Source: Lichtheimia corymbifera B2541
Taxonomy: Eukaryota > Mucoromycota > Mucoromycetes > Mucorales > Lichtheimiaceae
NCBI GenBank assembly: GCA_000697475.1
Contig: JNEU01000954.1
Span: 1-64,000, forward strand
Reading direction: 5' to 3'
DNA: 64,000 nucleotides
The position numbers and the translations under genes were made by a program. Under the pieces are notes generated by a model. That model worked only from the letters and a program-made list of their open reading frames with translations. It did no database searches and had not been told where the DNA came from. Within the stretch, counting starts at the first letter, position 1. Each line of letters starts with the position of its first letter. Positions 45,493 to 57,755 of this stretch are shown in pieces.

Positions 45493-47363
45493 TGTGAGCT
45501 CGGAATTGTATCGATAGAATGGGTGTAGTTTGGTGACGCGAAGGGATGAACCAAGTGCACAGATGAAACGATGCAATCGCGCCTTAAAGCTGAGGATATG
45601 TGTGAAGTCAACTTATATACATCACTTACAGACTCAGATGCTTAGTGGAATTTCCTCCCCGAATATTCAAGATCGGCCCTCGTTGCTATGGTATCTTAAC
45701 TGAGGTGCGCCATACACAACCAGTGATCGATAAGCTACTTGGCAAAGATGAGTGGCCGTAAAACTTCACTATTGGTTGTTTCTATACACTTACACCATTC
45801 ATAGGGTCGTTACCTTTTCTCACTACGATGATCCTTGTTATCTATTGTCGTATGCTGTCGCAGGATTTACATGTAGCAAACGATATGTAAGACAAATAAA
45901 GCATACTTGAAAATGTCAATGGCTAGGTGTAAAGTCATCTTTTGTTGGGAGTTGGCTGATGATCAAGCAGTGACCCGAGAAAAACGACATCAAGAACACT
46001 ATGCGTATCTGCTACCGGCATCGTTAGGGCGGTGAAAGTTGAAGAGCACGAACCGCAGTGATTGGATCGTCGAACCATAACGCATGCGAAGGAAATCTTA
46101 GGAGGCGTTGGTGATACATCTTGCAAAGACATGTTTAGCTTATTCAAATTGATTTATTTTGTCGTTGATGCTTACACTCGAATGTTCAGCATGTTAATAG
46201 CGCGTTACCTATGCATATTCAATGATGCAGCACACGAACCAACCTAAGGCTTGTGTAACAAACGCGATCACCTGCCTTGATATTTTCTGCCACTGGACTC
46301 TACTCACCATACGTTATGGCATAAGCATGTACTTGCCACAGAAGGTTCATTATAAGGGATCTTATTTACAGTAATGAGCAATCCACAGAATGAATACGAA
46401 GATACCGAAAAGGAAATGATGGCCAAAGAAATCACAAAAGAAGAACCATAGTAAGAGGATTTTGTTAGTTTCAGCAACGACAAGATACGATTACTTGCCC
46501 ATACATAAAGCACCCATCTACATAATGCCTTTTTTGCTACAAAATTGCTCGAACACACCACAAAAACACAGTTGAGCCGAAGAAAAAACGTACAAGACAA
46601 TAATCGCATGGTGCTTGGTATCGACAATATTATATGGAACGTGTTCTGTAATTTTGACCGTCGAAACTAAAATGGTCAGCGCCGTTCGTTTATTGGTCAC
46701 GTTCACTGCCAATCCGGACGTCTCACGCGAGATCAAGAAATTGCAACCCCATATTCCAGAGAGATCGATCGAGAGTCATTCAATAAGGAAATCATCGCTG
46801 CTCCCATCGCACCTCACAAAAAAACTTATGATCGTGGAAACAAGGTACAGGAGACGTGGCCTGTACAACTTAATGTGTTGGTCTGGGATTTCATTTATTA
46901 CGGCGCTATCCGAGTATAATAGCTTGTCTTGGATCACAGAAATTCTCGACATTCTCACAATGTTTCCCAGGCACATGCACACGAAGAAGGTAAAAATACG
47001 GTTTATAGTAATTGTATGTTCTTCACCAGATAGTAAGAGCCAAAATCGATAAAGACATATATACACCACCACTGGTACAGTGAAGCCCTGTTGTTTCGCG
47101 ATAGAACGCATTTAAGAGATTCATGATCATGTCTCTACGAAAAGTCCATGGGACCTCTTCTCTCACAACTGTCGGGTTTCTCTTTCTCTTCCAGTTTTGT
47201 CTTGTGCTTCATTGTGGAGATTCCTATGATTCTATCATGCACTGAACAGTCAAAATGTGCCATTTCTAGATCGGAAAACGTCTGAACCTGTGGGAAATCA
47301 GCATTTGGATTCAGGTTGAACAACGAGGGTCGAATCACATATAATCCACCCTGATCTGCAAGC
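45493..47363. other. Intergenic with possible decayed coding fragments
   Basis: About 1.9 kb. A short plus frame at 46374-46451 starts MSNPQNEYEDTEKEM and ends quickly. At 46675-46920 two plus frames look protein-like (VTFTANPDVSREIKKLQPHI; then KTYDRGNKVQETWPVQLNVL in another frame), suggesting a broken gene. No domain is recognised. The right end contains the PTR2 promoter. Confidence 0.4.
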
Positions 47364-49704
47364 ATGCCTCGGAGCAGCTCCTTTAACTTCATGTCAGACA
47401 TTGAATCATCGAAAAAGCAAGAACCTGTGGCAGTGAGCGAGGTTAAGGAAGTAAAAGATGCCGATTATGTTCAAGGCGAAGACGGGCAACTGTATCCAGT
47501 GCCTACCGACCAAGACTGGAAAGAATTACGCGAGGTTGCGGATGCCATCCCAAAATCAGGGTTTCTTGTTATTTTGATTGAATTTTGCGAGCGTTTTACA
47601 TACTATGGCTTGAGTGGCCCTTTCCAAAACTACATCCAACATCCAAATCCTGAATCATGTGAGTGTGTTGTTTTGGGGATATCATGATGCATATTGCTAT
47701 ACTAAACACAAAAACTTAGTCCCTGCTGATATTCCGGGTGCATTGGGCAAAGGACAGCAAGTGGCTACTGCACTCACCACTTTTTTCCAGTGAGTTGGGA
47801 TTGTGTGCTCACACATCTGTGGATGTAGTACTAACATAATACCACGTATGACTAGATTCTGGTGCTACATCACTCCTGTAAGAGTGCCAAGCTCTGTAAT
47901 AGATCCATCCATTACATTTTATACTGACATATGCTCTTATCGATTGATAGGTAATTGGTGGTATCATTGCAGATCAGTATCTTGGCAAATACAACACCAT
48001 TTTAGTGTTTGCTGGTATATACATGGTTGGTTTGGTTATCTTGACTGCTTCTTCGGTGCCTGCTGCAATTGAGAACGGTGCTGCTTTTCCTGCATTTGTT
48101 GTTGCTTTGATCATTGTCGGTCTCGGCACAGGTGGTATCAAAGCCAATGTGTCGCCTTTAGTGGCAGAGCAATATACCGTCCAAAAACCATTCGTACGAA
48201 CGCAGAAAAAAACCAACTGGCTTGGTAGGAAGCAAGAAGAAACCGAAAGGGTTATTGTCACACCTCAAGCAACGTATCAGAAGCTGTTCAACGGTTTTTA
48301 CTTTGGTAAGTGTGTGGATCCTTAGGCGGCGCTGGTGGCGCCGGGTGAGCTGATTTTGAGTTTTGCTTATGTGGTACAAAAGGTATCAACGTTGGTGGAT
48401 TATCCGCTATTGCAACGACGTTCCTGGAAAAACAGCAAGGTTTCCTTTATGCGTATCTGCTTCCAACGTGCGTATTCATTCTTGGCATCATCGTCATTGT
48501 CTCCGGAAAGAAGTTCTACAAGCAGGCAAATCCACGTGGAAGCATCTTTGTTGAAGTAGGAAAAGTTGTCTCCATCGGTATTCGACATGGTCTCGAAAAT
48601 GCCAAACCCTCCAATATGAAAAACATCAATCCTGAAATGGCAGCCAAGATTACATGGGACGATACCTTTGTCGATGAGTTACGACGCACCTTCAAGGTAC
48701 GAAGCTACGAATCTCTTTTTTGTTGCCATATAGTGCTTGGCATCTGTATCCTAATGAGTGCTTTTTACAGGCATGTGTCGTTTTTTGCTGGTTCCCGATT
48801 TTCTGGTTATGCTATTCCCAAATGACCAATAACCTCGTTTCCATGACAGCGGTAAGCTATTTCATCTGTTCAAATATCTCTAGCACGTGATTGACTCTAA
48901 TGTCGGGGTTCCTTTTACAGACAATGTTGACCGGCAATGTCCGTAAGTATTGCACGTTAATGACTATCGAAACATGAATATATGCTTACAATATGTTTGA
49001 TGAATATATAGCAAATGACATTATGCAAAACATCAATCCTCTCACGCTGATCATTGTCATCCCAATCATGGATAGAGTTTTCTATCCCCTTATGCGAAGA
49101 ATAGGCGTGCATATGAAGCCAATTAGACGCATCACTATTGGGTTCTTTTTCGCAGCACTGGCCATGGCTGTAAGTTTTGGTAATATAACACGCATATTCT
49201 TCAATACTTACCATGCAAATTTGTGCGTTGTAGTACTCGGCTATTGTACAAACTATAGTATATAACAGCCCACCTTATTACGAATACCCTTCAGAGAACG
49301 GCAAAAACTTTGTGTCGGCAGCCCTTGTCATTCCAGCCTACGTGCTTGTCGGTATCGGTGAAGTATTCGCATCCATCACAGGCCTTGAATATGCTTACAA
49401 AAAGGCACCCGAAATGATGAAGTCTCTCGTCATGTCCCTGTTCCTCCTAACAAATTGCTTCGGTGCTATTTTGGCCTTTGCCCTCGTTTCAGTCGCAGAG
49501 GACCCAAAGCTAAAATGGATGTATACCGGCATTGCTGCTGCCATGGGCGTATGTGCCATCCTATTCTATATTTGTCATCACAAAAACGACGACGTCGACT
49601 TTGAAGAAGACGCTATCGGTCGAAATGGCGCAGAATCTGATGCATATCATGAAAAGGCAAGAAATGAAAAGATACAAGAATATGAAATCGATGAAACAAA
49701 GTAA
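47364..49704 (+). CDS. PTR2: Proton-coupled oligopeptide transporter (POT/PTR2)
   Basis: Nine exons (47364-47658, 47720-47789, 47856-47877, 47951-48305, 48383-48696, 48771-48851, 48921-48942, 49012-49169, 49234-49704) give 595 residues (586 if the second ATG, 47391, is used). POT signatures: FCERFTYYGL on TM1 (ExxERFxYY), GGIIADQYLGKY, GLGTGGIKANVSPLVAEQY and FWLCYSQMTNN. About 12 membrane segments. The cytosolic insert (QKKTNWLGRKQEETERVIV) is common in fungal PTR2. It imports di-/tripeptides at the plasma membrane. Two 22-nt microexons are needed. ATG choice between 47364 and 47391 is unresolved. Convergent with COG8, 107 bp apart. Confidence 0.93.
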
Positions 49705-49811
49705 TTTATGACGAAATATGTACATCCTCTTGAATAATAAATTTAACTACTACTTATGTGAAATATAAATGCGGTTGGGTGATTGGCAATGACGATTTGT
49801 TTTTATTGTAG

Positions 49812-51860
49812 TTAATGTTGACGCCGCCTTGATCCTTTGGATTTCCCTTTTGCTTTCTTGCCACGCGGTTTCGGGCTGGTCGAGTCGTCGATGGCTGTAT
49901 TGCCATCCTTGCCAGTAGTCTCATTTTCATCCTCTAGCTTTGGTTGAGCTTCATCAAATTCTAGCTGTGGTTTGCTTGTATCTGATCCTGTTTGAGACAT
50001 ATGCCCTCCATCAGCTTGTACTTTTTGTGCTTCTGTAGCTGTTGTTTTCTCATCCTCCTGATTGCCTGATTGCTTGTCATTGTCATAGTCTTTGTCATCA
50101 TTACTCGGTAGCACGTCGTTTGCCAGGCCCTTGTCATCGCTACCCGAATCAACTGATATTGGCGAATCGGCAGTCTCCTTTTCCTCTTCTTCCGTTTCAT
50201 GAGCACTCGCGTTGGTAACAACATGTTCCTCTAGAGTATCGTTTCCTGCAGTTGATTCAATCTGCTCGTCGGATTTCAAGTCGAACAATGCCTCGAGATC
50301 TTTGTCGTTGATATCACTTTCATGCTGAATATCGACATAGATGCCGCTGAAAAGACAATCACGCAGAAATGGTACACAGCAACGCACATACGCCAATACA
50401 AACGAACGCACCGATGTCATCTCGTGTGGCATTGTAGATTCAGCATTGTCCACATATTGCTTCAACGCACTCCCGATTTCCAAAAAGCAAGCATCCAGGT
50501 GGCTAGAGACAGGCTGAAGAAGACTGATGGCTGGAAGGAGCCGTAATGAATTGAAGGCTGATAAGATGGCATTGGTAAAAACAGCTAAGGGTGGATAATC
50601 AACGAGAAGCATTGGTGGTTGATGTGGATGAGTATTGCCATGCTCTTTGTCTGCTATCTGTTGTTGCTGCTGGTATGTGGTATAGCGATTTGTCAGCATC
50701 CATGTGTTAGGAGGAGCTTTATTGGTGGTGATGATGGTGACAAGCTCCTCAGTTGCTTTGTCGACTGTTTTCAGAATAAGCGGGCGCACCGTGTCTTCAA
50801 AGACGTGTACATAAAGATGTCGAAAATCGATACCAACACGGCCGAGTGACATACCACAGTACTGTAACTGAGTGAGTAAAGATGCCAACGCAGAAGTATC
50901 CGTAATCTTTGGTAATTCGGTGGTGAGTAGGGTATGAATGGTGTTCAATAAGTGGATCATGTAGTCGGATAGGATTAGGATGCTTTGTTGCTCTTGTTGG
51001 GAAAAGATAGACATGTATTGTGTGGCGATCTCGAACATTTGCTCCCGCATCACATCGATGTACCGTTTGACATATTCGAATGCTTCTTCGTGTTCGTTGG
51101 GTGATTTGCCACGTTTAATGCGTTCCAAACGCTGAGTCAAATAATCGTGACGGCATCTCAAGAACACCATCCGTAGCTCGATCTCCGAATCAAATGCATC
51201 CATACGACGTAAATGGCCCATGACATTCATAGCTGCTGCCAACTTGATAGGTCTTTGTAGATGGGACACAAGTTGTAAGAGCATCAAATCCACAGATGCT
51301 TGTACTTGTCGTTGTATGCTTTGAACAATGGGTAGCGGATAGCGTACAAGCAGTAATCGAACATGGGAAGCAAGATCCATAGCTTCTGAGTAATATCCAT
51401 TCCATACGCATGTCTCCATGAGTTGGGGTATCTCCAATAAATCCACAAGCACGCTTTGTTGTTCGATAACTCGTGTAATCTTGTTGCGTTCCTCGACAAT
51501 CTCACCGGCAATATCGCTGAATGATTGACATGCTTCCTGCAATCCAGGCACGCTCGTAACAAATCCATCCAAATGACTCTGCAACTCGTCGAGTGTTGAA
51601 GAAACTTGATGTCGACACGTATTCGCATGAATGAACGCTGGATAATCATGGAAAGCGAGTTGTTGCGCGTCCTTTTGTAAGCTTTCTCGTTCGACTCGTA
51701 AATGAGAAGGCTCATGCAACAGCTCATCTAGCGACAAGGACGTCAACCGTGTAAGGTAATCTCGCGTCCATTTTGAGTTGTGTACAGTGATGCGCTGATT
51801 TTCTTCCCATGTTTCATCAAGTAGGTGTAGTAGTGCTTCATTCCCATCGAGATCTGTCAT
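49812..51860 (-). CDS. COG8: Conserved oligomeric Golgi complex subunit 8
   Basis: Single exon, 682 residues. ATG at 51860 is the first Met in the frame (the upstream frame is open but has only TTG). The N-terminal Dor1 domain is seen in YLTRLTSLSLDELLHEPSHL, LAFHDYPAFIHANTCRHQV, LDELQSHLDGF and QSFSDIAGEIVEERNKI. The middle is alpha-helical tethering-factor sequence. The C-terminus after about residue 540 is an unusual acidic, low-complexity tail (EETEEEEKE-type, DNDKQSGNQEDEK) ending in a Lys/Arg block (GKKAKGKSKGSRRR). Family knowledge: COG lobe B subunit for retrograde tethering in the Golgi. The tail is longer than in yeast Cog8. Confidence 0.88.
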   Translation of the reverse strand: MTDLDGNEALLHLLDETWEENQRITVHNSKWTRDYLTRLTSLSLDELLHEPSHLRVERESLQKDAQQLAFHDYPAFIHANTCRHQVSSTLDELQSHLDGFVTSVPGLQEACQSFSDIAGEIVEERNKITRVIEQQSVLVDLLEIPQLMETCVWNGYYSEAMDLASHVRLLLVRYPLPIVQSIQRQVQASVDLMLLQLVSHLQRPIKLAAAMNVMGHLRRMDAFDSEIELRMVFLRCRHDYLTQRLERIKRGKSPNEHEEAFEYVKRYIDVMREQMFEIATQYMSIFSQQEQQSILILSDYMIHLLNTIHTLLTTELPKITDTSALASLLTQLQYCGMSLGRVGIDFRHLYVHVFEDTVRPLILKTVDKATEELVTIITTNKAPPNTWMLTNRYTTYQQQQQIADKEHGNTHPHQPPMLLVDYPPLAVFTNAILSAFNSLRLLPAISLLQPVSSHLDACFLEIGSALKQYVDNAESTMPHEMTSVRSFVLAYVRCCVPFLRDCLFSGIYVDIQHESDINDKDLEALFDLKSDEQIESTAGNDTLEEHVVTNASAHETEEEEKETADSPISVDSGSDDKGLANDVLPSNDDKDYDNDKQSGNQEDEKTTATEAQKVQADGGHMSQTGSDTSKPQLEFDEAQPKLEDENETTGKDGNTAIDDSTSPKPRGKKAKGKSKGSRRRQH

Positions 51861-52034
51861 GGTCGTGTATGTGTGCGTGGTTGTCAAGGGCAACCCAGTC
51901 AAGTTAAAGAAAGCACATCAATGCTTCGGACCCTGGATATTGCTATAGCATTTCGGCCAATCCAATGCATACAGCTGAGCTTTAATGTGCGACCAACCAA
52001 CCAACACGCGAACTTGCTCTTTTTTTTTCGCGAC
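51861..52034. promoter_or_regulatory. Shared divergent promoter COG8 / F-box gene
   Basis: 174 bp separates the two start codons, so the promoters must overlap. A T-run (52018-52028) sits just before the F-box ATG. No specific motif is recognised. An in-frame ATG at 51921 could extend the F-box protein, but it would place codons in a region that looks like 5' UTR. Confidence 0.45.
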
Positions 52035-53763
52035 ATGCTCAAACGACCCGTGCCCAGAAATCAGAACAACGGCAGATCAGCGAAGCGTACAAAGACACAG
52101 ACATCACTATGGAAAGCAGCATTCGAACGCGGCAGAACATGCTTTTCTGGTGCACTTTATGAGGACGCCATTGCTGAATTTTCGTCTGCGATCGAGTATA
52201 ACCAGAATATTACACTGTATGATTGTCGTGCAGCAGCCTATGAGAAAGCTGGCCAGTATGCCAAAGCATTGGAGGACGCTATGACCATGATAAAAACGGC
52301 ACCTGACCAATCGAAAGGATATCTTCGTGCAGGCAAAGTTCTTGTGATTCAGGGACGTTTTTCCAAAGCGATCGCAGTCTACAACCGTGCTCTAAAATAT
52401 GTCAACAAATCCGATTCTCGATATGCAATGCTGGAGACAATGCGGGAACGTGCAGAGACATCAATGAAGCAGCATAGCAAGGAGAATGATTTCACAAAGA
52501 TACTCCCATATGACATTCTTCACACCATCTTTGCTCAAGTATCGTTTGATCGACGTATCCAATGCATGGCAGTTTCTCAATCCTGGCGTAATTTCCTCAA
52601 ATCTTGGTCTGGCATGTGGTGCCATCTCCATTTCACATCAGCCATGTCAGTCTACGCGATCAAACAATATATGAGTTACACAACCGGCAGATATGTACGA
52701 CAATTATGCATTACAGGCCAAAAGAAATCAAGAATGAACACCATATTGCAATTGAGCATTGATCGTGATTGCCATTATATTCAAAACCTTGGTAAGTCAT
52801 CAACTTGCTTCTTATTCACAAAGCTAACTAGATATCTTTTTAGAAATCGTGGACTGCGAGATTCCCGTAACCCTGTTTTTGCGATTTTTACGATTGATGG
52901 GCAAAGAATTACGGTCCCTAAAGCTGGTTGATACGGGCTTATCTCTCAACGTTATCATCGAACATGTATTCCCACTGTGTCCTGGAATTACACAGCTCAT
53001 TTACCACGACGCACATCCATCAGAAGGAATACAGCTCGAGAAACAGCTTGCTCTCACGCATCTAAGCCTTTCAGGTCCTTCCAGTGATATACAGAAACAC
53101 ATGATACGCCATTGTCCGCAATTGATTTGCTTATCGCTCTATGCATCGAAATATGACGACATTTTAACGCTGGCGTTGAAGGATTGTCCAAATCTCACCG
53201 AATTCAGTATTGCAAAGCGGATGGAGTATTGGGAGACTCGTGATGAGAACAAGCCATCAAAAGGATTGCAACAACTTGCATTTCCAAGTCATAGCGAGGT
53301 TTCGGAGAGATCATTGATTGCTGCCATCGAGATGCATCATGACACTTTGGAGGTGATCGATATTCGTGGGTGTTACAGCTGGTCGACTAGTGCAACAAAT
53401 CGACTGATATCACGTCCAATGAAGCGATTACGAGAATTTTATATTCAATCCACAGCGGCATTTTCGGATACCCAGTTATGTGAATTGATAAGAAACACAA
53501 CAACTCTTGAAACGGTGCACATGCAATCCATGCTATCGGTGACTAATGCGGTGTTAGAAGCGCTGGCTGAACAACCATTCCTGCGCAGGATCGATATATC
53601 CAACTGTCCCAATGTTACTGGGTTGGGTATCCGCCAACTATTGCATGACAGGCATATGATACAACGACTTGTGATCAATAACTGCAGCAATATTCGATCC
53701 GATGCCGTGTCTTTGGCTCGTGAAAAGCTCGGACGTAACGCAGTGGAATTCAAATTCGAATAG
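52035..53763 (+). CDS. pof3: TPR / F-box / LRR protein, Pof3/Dia2 type
   Basis: Exons 52035-52791 and 52844-53763 give 558 residues. The N-terminus has basic residues, then TPRs at about 28-130 (AAFERGRTCFSGALYEDAIA; AAAYEKAGQYAKALEDAMTM; AGKVLVIQGRFSKAIAVYNR). An F-box lies at about 154-195 (ILPYDILHTIFAQVSF...CMAVSQSWRNFLKSW). LRRs of the F-box/cysteine-containing type follow to the end (LRRIDISNCPNVTGLGIRQL). This order is diagnostic of S. pombe Pof3 and yeast Dia2, substrate receptors of SCF ubiquitin ligases tied to replisome disassembly and genome stability. Divergent from COG8, and 104 bp before the next gene. Confidence 0.88.
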
Positions 53764-53867
53764 CCTTTGTGACTTGTATCCATGATTCAACCTTACACAA
53801 ATCTGAGATCCTCCGGTGCTCCCTTTTTTCCCTCCTTCCCCCCATTGTAACCTTGATAATATAAACA

Positions 53868-56067
53868 ATGGTGGGATCATCCACTTCGCATAGTGAATCC
53901 ACACCTCTCTTGAACGATAATGCTTCAGCACATAAACACACATACAATGCTGATGATTCCGACCATATCAGTGTCACCTCTTCCTCTGCGTCCTCAACTG
54001 AAGCGGGCAGTCAAAACAAGGGAGAAGCTATTGTTGCTCGTCGACTCAAAGGTGCCCACTTGTTTGTGATATTAACCGGGTAATATAAACAACAAATATA
54101 AGCAATGCATCATGTCTAACTTTGCAATATCTTTATAGCCTATGGACGGGTGTTTTCTTATCGTCATTGGATGCAAGCATTGTGGCTACTATTTACCCAC
54201 AGATCGGTACGGAGTTCAAGAGGTATTTGATGCTTGTGTTGAAATTCTGTGCCTGATATTCATTATCTGACCCAACGCTCTTCTTTATTCAGATCAAACG
54301 AAATTATATGGGTGGCTACATCATACATGTTAAGTTATACTGCGTTGCAGCCTTTATGTAAGTGTCCTTTTCTGGATCAAATGATGAGGTGGTACAAAGC
54401 TTTAATTCTCTCACATCAGATGGCCGAATCTCGGACGCTTTTGGTCGCAAGTCTGCGTTGTTATTCGCCGCCGTCATATTCTTTATCGGTTCATTTTTAT
54501 GTGGTGCTGCAAATAGTTTGTGGTCGTTGGTAATCGCTCGTGGTATTGCAGGCATTGGAGGAGGCGGATTGAATACCGTAAGTTATTATGAGCCAAAAAT
54601 GAAGAAATTCACTGACTGACAAAGAAAAATTCAGATGAGCTCGGTGATTACGAGTGACATGGTCCCGCTCCGAGAACGCGGGAAATATCAAGGTTATGCA
54701 AACATTGCGTATGGTGTAAGTGTACAAGATCGCCTTCTGTTGTCATTAGTGTTAACACATCATAATAGCTTGGATCAATTACTGGTGCACCATTGGGAGG
54801 ATTTATTACTGACACAGTGGGATGGCGGTATTGCTTTTACATCAACTTGCCTCTACTACTGATCTCTTTGTATGTTGCGACATGTCTGCTGACAAATTAC
54901 AATCTTGAGGAGCAAGATGATGATCTTTCAACGTGGGAACGCTGCAAAAATATTGATTACCTCGGTGCATGTACTATTGTCACTGCTGTAGTATGCTTCA
55001 TGGTTGCCACCTCACTTGGAGGCAACTCCCTCCCATGGTCGGATCCAATTGTTGTGGGATGCTTGGTTGCTTTTCTGGTGATGACTGTTGTATTTTGCGT
55101 GGTAGAGGCCAAAGTTGCATCCAATCCTCTGATGCCCTGGCACATCATCTCAAGTCGCACACCATTTTCATGCTCGTTGGTCAACTTTTTCGGCGTCATG
55201 GGCAGCTTTGGCATGACTTATACCACACCTTTGTTCTTCCAGGTAACGAGCCTTATAGCTGGATGAAGAGTGACACGAATGTGGCAGGGCTAATATCAAT
55301 TAACTTAAAGGGTCTCTTGGGCTACTCCCCTTCAGAAGCTGGCTTATTCTTTTTGCCAAAAGTAGCTGCTATGTCTGCCGGATCATTAGCAGCAGGTTTC
55401 TACATGTCCCACACTGGTGAATATAGACGATTTATAATCACAGCGTCTTCTCTTGCCTGTGTTTCCATGGTATGCTATTCCTTGTGGCAACCTGGCAGTT
55501 CGTTCTTCTTCATTATTCCCACGTTGCTCCTTGACGGATTCTCTTCAGGCTGTATCATAACAGCTGCTTTGGTGGCAATGCTTTCATGCGTCCCTCAGCA
55601 TGGTAAGAGCCAGTATCAGGCATGTTTGGAAGGGTGCATTTGTGATTGACCAAACATATATTGTAGAAATGGCTACTATTACATCTATGTCATATCTCTT
55701 CCGTTCTACAGGTGGTGTTATTGGTATCTCTGGAACATCCGCTATATTCCAAGGAGTGGTAAAGGATATTCTCGTTGAAAAGATCAAAGGGCCCAATGCA
55801 GAAAAGGTATTATTATTGTTCATGTGAACCGCTGACTGCCTATGATCGAGATTTTAATCGAAGTACGGCTAGATTATTGATATTGCTCGCAAATCCATGA
55901 CCGAGATTCGTGATTTGTTACCCAATGATGCTTTGGATACTGTGCTCGATGCATATCAGACTGCCATCAAGGATGCCTTTTTATTCTGCGTTGGTGTTTC
56001 GATTCTGGGGTTGTTGTCGAGTATCTTTATTAGACAATACCAGTTGGACAACAAAGTTAGAAAATAG
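53868..56067 (+). CDS. MFS transporter, DHA2-like (14 TM)
   Basis: Nine exons (53868-54079, 54139-54222, 54293-54357, 54420-54577, 54635-54715, 54769-55242, 55311-55602, 55667-55806, 55873-56067) give 566 residues. A polar Ser-rich N-terminus with STPLL (possible dileucine vacuolar signal) precedes TM1 (LSSLDASIVATIYPQIGTEF, the SLDxTIV-like motif of drug:H+ antiporters). GRISDAFGRK (motif A), ARGIAGIGGGG and LGSITGAPLGGFITD follow. The pattern resembles Fnx1/Vba vacuolar basic amino acid transporters and DHA2 drug pumps. The substrate cannot be told apart from sequence alone. Only 104 bp downstream of the F-box gene. Confidence 0.88.
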
Positions 56068-56480
56068 AATGATACCTCTTTTTATGCAATAACAATGCGA
56101 TTTATCGGTTCATGAAAGGATTTGGGAAAGTTTTGGGAATGGTGAACGTCTGTATGCTATGGAATGTACGTGATGTGTTTTAAGTTTCGCTCCATAGTCC
56201 AGTTGTTGGCTTGCCTACATAATATGGTATGTATTGTATGAACACGACCATAACAACTCTTGATAACATATTACTTCCTATCTAAAAGAAAGATGTGTGA
56301 GCCACCAACATCAAGTTCCAACTCGCTACCGCAATATTCAATAGTATCAGACATGGATATACGCATTAAACGTGGAAATAGTCTTAAATGACGTGACATC
56401 ACACAATGTCGCTTATTCTATCAAATTGAAGGGAATTACAGTGTACATAAAACACAGTCTAAGATTGGGGTTGTGGACTA
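56068..56480. other. Convergent intergenic region
   Basis: About 410 bp between the MFS gene and the kinase gene ends. No gene or repeat is seen. Confidence 0.5.
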
Positions 56481-57755
56481 CTAGTTAAATACATGGTGGT
56501 GGTAGGTGAAGATGTTCTGAGAAGCAGCTACCATGTCTATTTTGTAAGGGTCCATTGGAGAAGCTTGGGGTGTGGGTGGATTGTATTCCCCTGACGAGGT
56601 GGAGGAGCAAGCCGAGCTGGAAGAAGGCGGTGGGGATTGTAATAAACTTGCTTCCGTCAAAGGACGTGGATGACCATCGTTATATGCTTTTGTAGCAAGG
56701 TCATAATCATCGTGATCACTCCATCCGTCGACGTAATCACACAAGCTATGAACCAACGATCGGCTGAGCGGAAGGCTCTTGAAACCAGATGGTATTGATG
56801 GCGCTGATTTCTTGTGCCGTGACTTGCTATTTGCATAGACAGCAAAGGACAGAGATTGCGATTGTGATACTTGGTTGGTCTTTCCACCAAAAGGAAAGGT
56901 AGCACGACTATCTTTAAAGAATAGCAAATTCTTTATGCGAATACGTAACTCAGGAAGCGAGATACGTCTGGATGGATCAAGGCAAAAGATGCGTGATAAA
57001 AGCACTGCAAAGTCTTCAGATATACGAGGTAGAGTTGTCATGAAGAACGACGGTTTGGGCCTTTTCATATATCGTTGGAAAGTAGGATCTATAAAGGACG
57101 CCTGGCGCCAAGGGTTACGACCGGTTGCCATATTAACCAAGATGACACCCAAGCTCCAAACATCGTTCTGCCTCGTGCTATATCCCTTGTTGATGGTATG
57201 ACCTTGGCACTCGGGTGAAAAATAAAAGGTTGATCCGCAACCAAATCCAGCCGATACAAGTTGGGTTGTAGCCAGGCCAAAATCAGCAAGTTTGACGCGC
57301 CATTGTGGAAACACAAGAATATTTTCAGGCTTGAGATCACGATGAGCAACGCCTTGTTCATGACAATATTGTACAGCATCGACAAGTTGAAGAAATATGT
57401 ATCGTATGGCTTCCTCATTGCCCATAATGCCTTGTTGTCGGGTGATGGCAGTGAAAAGATCCCCTCCAGGAGCATACTCAAGTACGAGATAAATGCGGTT
57501 ATCTCTTTCTTCATGGACCACCTTTTCCAGTTTCAGAATGCCCGAGTGCCCAGACACACGACAATGTAACTGGATTTCGTTATCATTCGAAGTGTGCCGT
57601 GTGATTAGTTTTATCGCATATCGTCGGCTGCTGGGAACATGCACTCCAAGATACACAACACCGTACGCACCGATGCCGAGAACAGACACCAGTTGAATAG
57701 ATTTTTTATCTATGAAAGTGTTCACTAGATTGTATGGATCGAGTGGATGGGTCAT
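56481..57755 (-). CDS. Ser/Thr protein kinase, Ran1/Pat1-Sks1/Vhs1 type
   Basis: Single-exon 424-residue kinase. Conserved parts are the glycine loop GIGAYGVVYLG, AIKLITRH (catalytic Lys), HRDLKPENILV, DFGLATT, and GCGSTFYFSPEC in the activation segment where most kinases have APE. The GCGSxFYxxPE phrase is typical of Ran1/Pat1 (S. pombe meiosis inhibitor) and yeast Sks1/Vhs1. The C-terminal 120 residues are Ser/Pro-rich with SSSSACSSTSSG. All catalytic residues are present, so activity is expected. Role by family: nutrient or developmental control. An Nrd1-like gene is in the same window, but no link is shown. Confidence 0.9.
   Translation of the reverse strand: MTHPLDPYNLVNTFIDKKSIQLVSVLGIGAYGVVYLGVHVPSSRRYAIKLITRHTSNDNEIQLHCRVSGHSGILKLEKVVHEERDNRIYLVLEYAPGGDLFTAITRQQGIMGNEEAIRYIFLQLVDAVQYCHEQGVAHRDLKPENILVFPQWRVKLADFGLATTQLVSAGFGCGSTFYFSPECQGHTINKGYSTRQNDVWSLGVILVNMATGRNPWRQASFIDPTFQRYMKRPKPSFFMTTLPRISEDFAVLLSRIFCLDPSRRISLPELRIRIKNLLFFKDSRATFPFGGKTNQVSQSQSLSFAVYANSKSRHKKSAPSIPSGFKSLPLSRSLVHSLCDYVDGWSDHDDYDLATKAYNDGHPRPLTEASLLQSPPPSSSSACSSTSSGEYNPPTPQASPMDPYKIDMVAASQNIFTYHHHVFN

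Noticed and set aside
47135..47401. Minus-strand ORF overlapping the PTR2 start
   Set aside because: No domain and overlaps a well-supported gene. Treated as a shadow frame.
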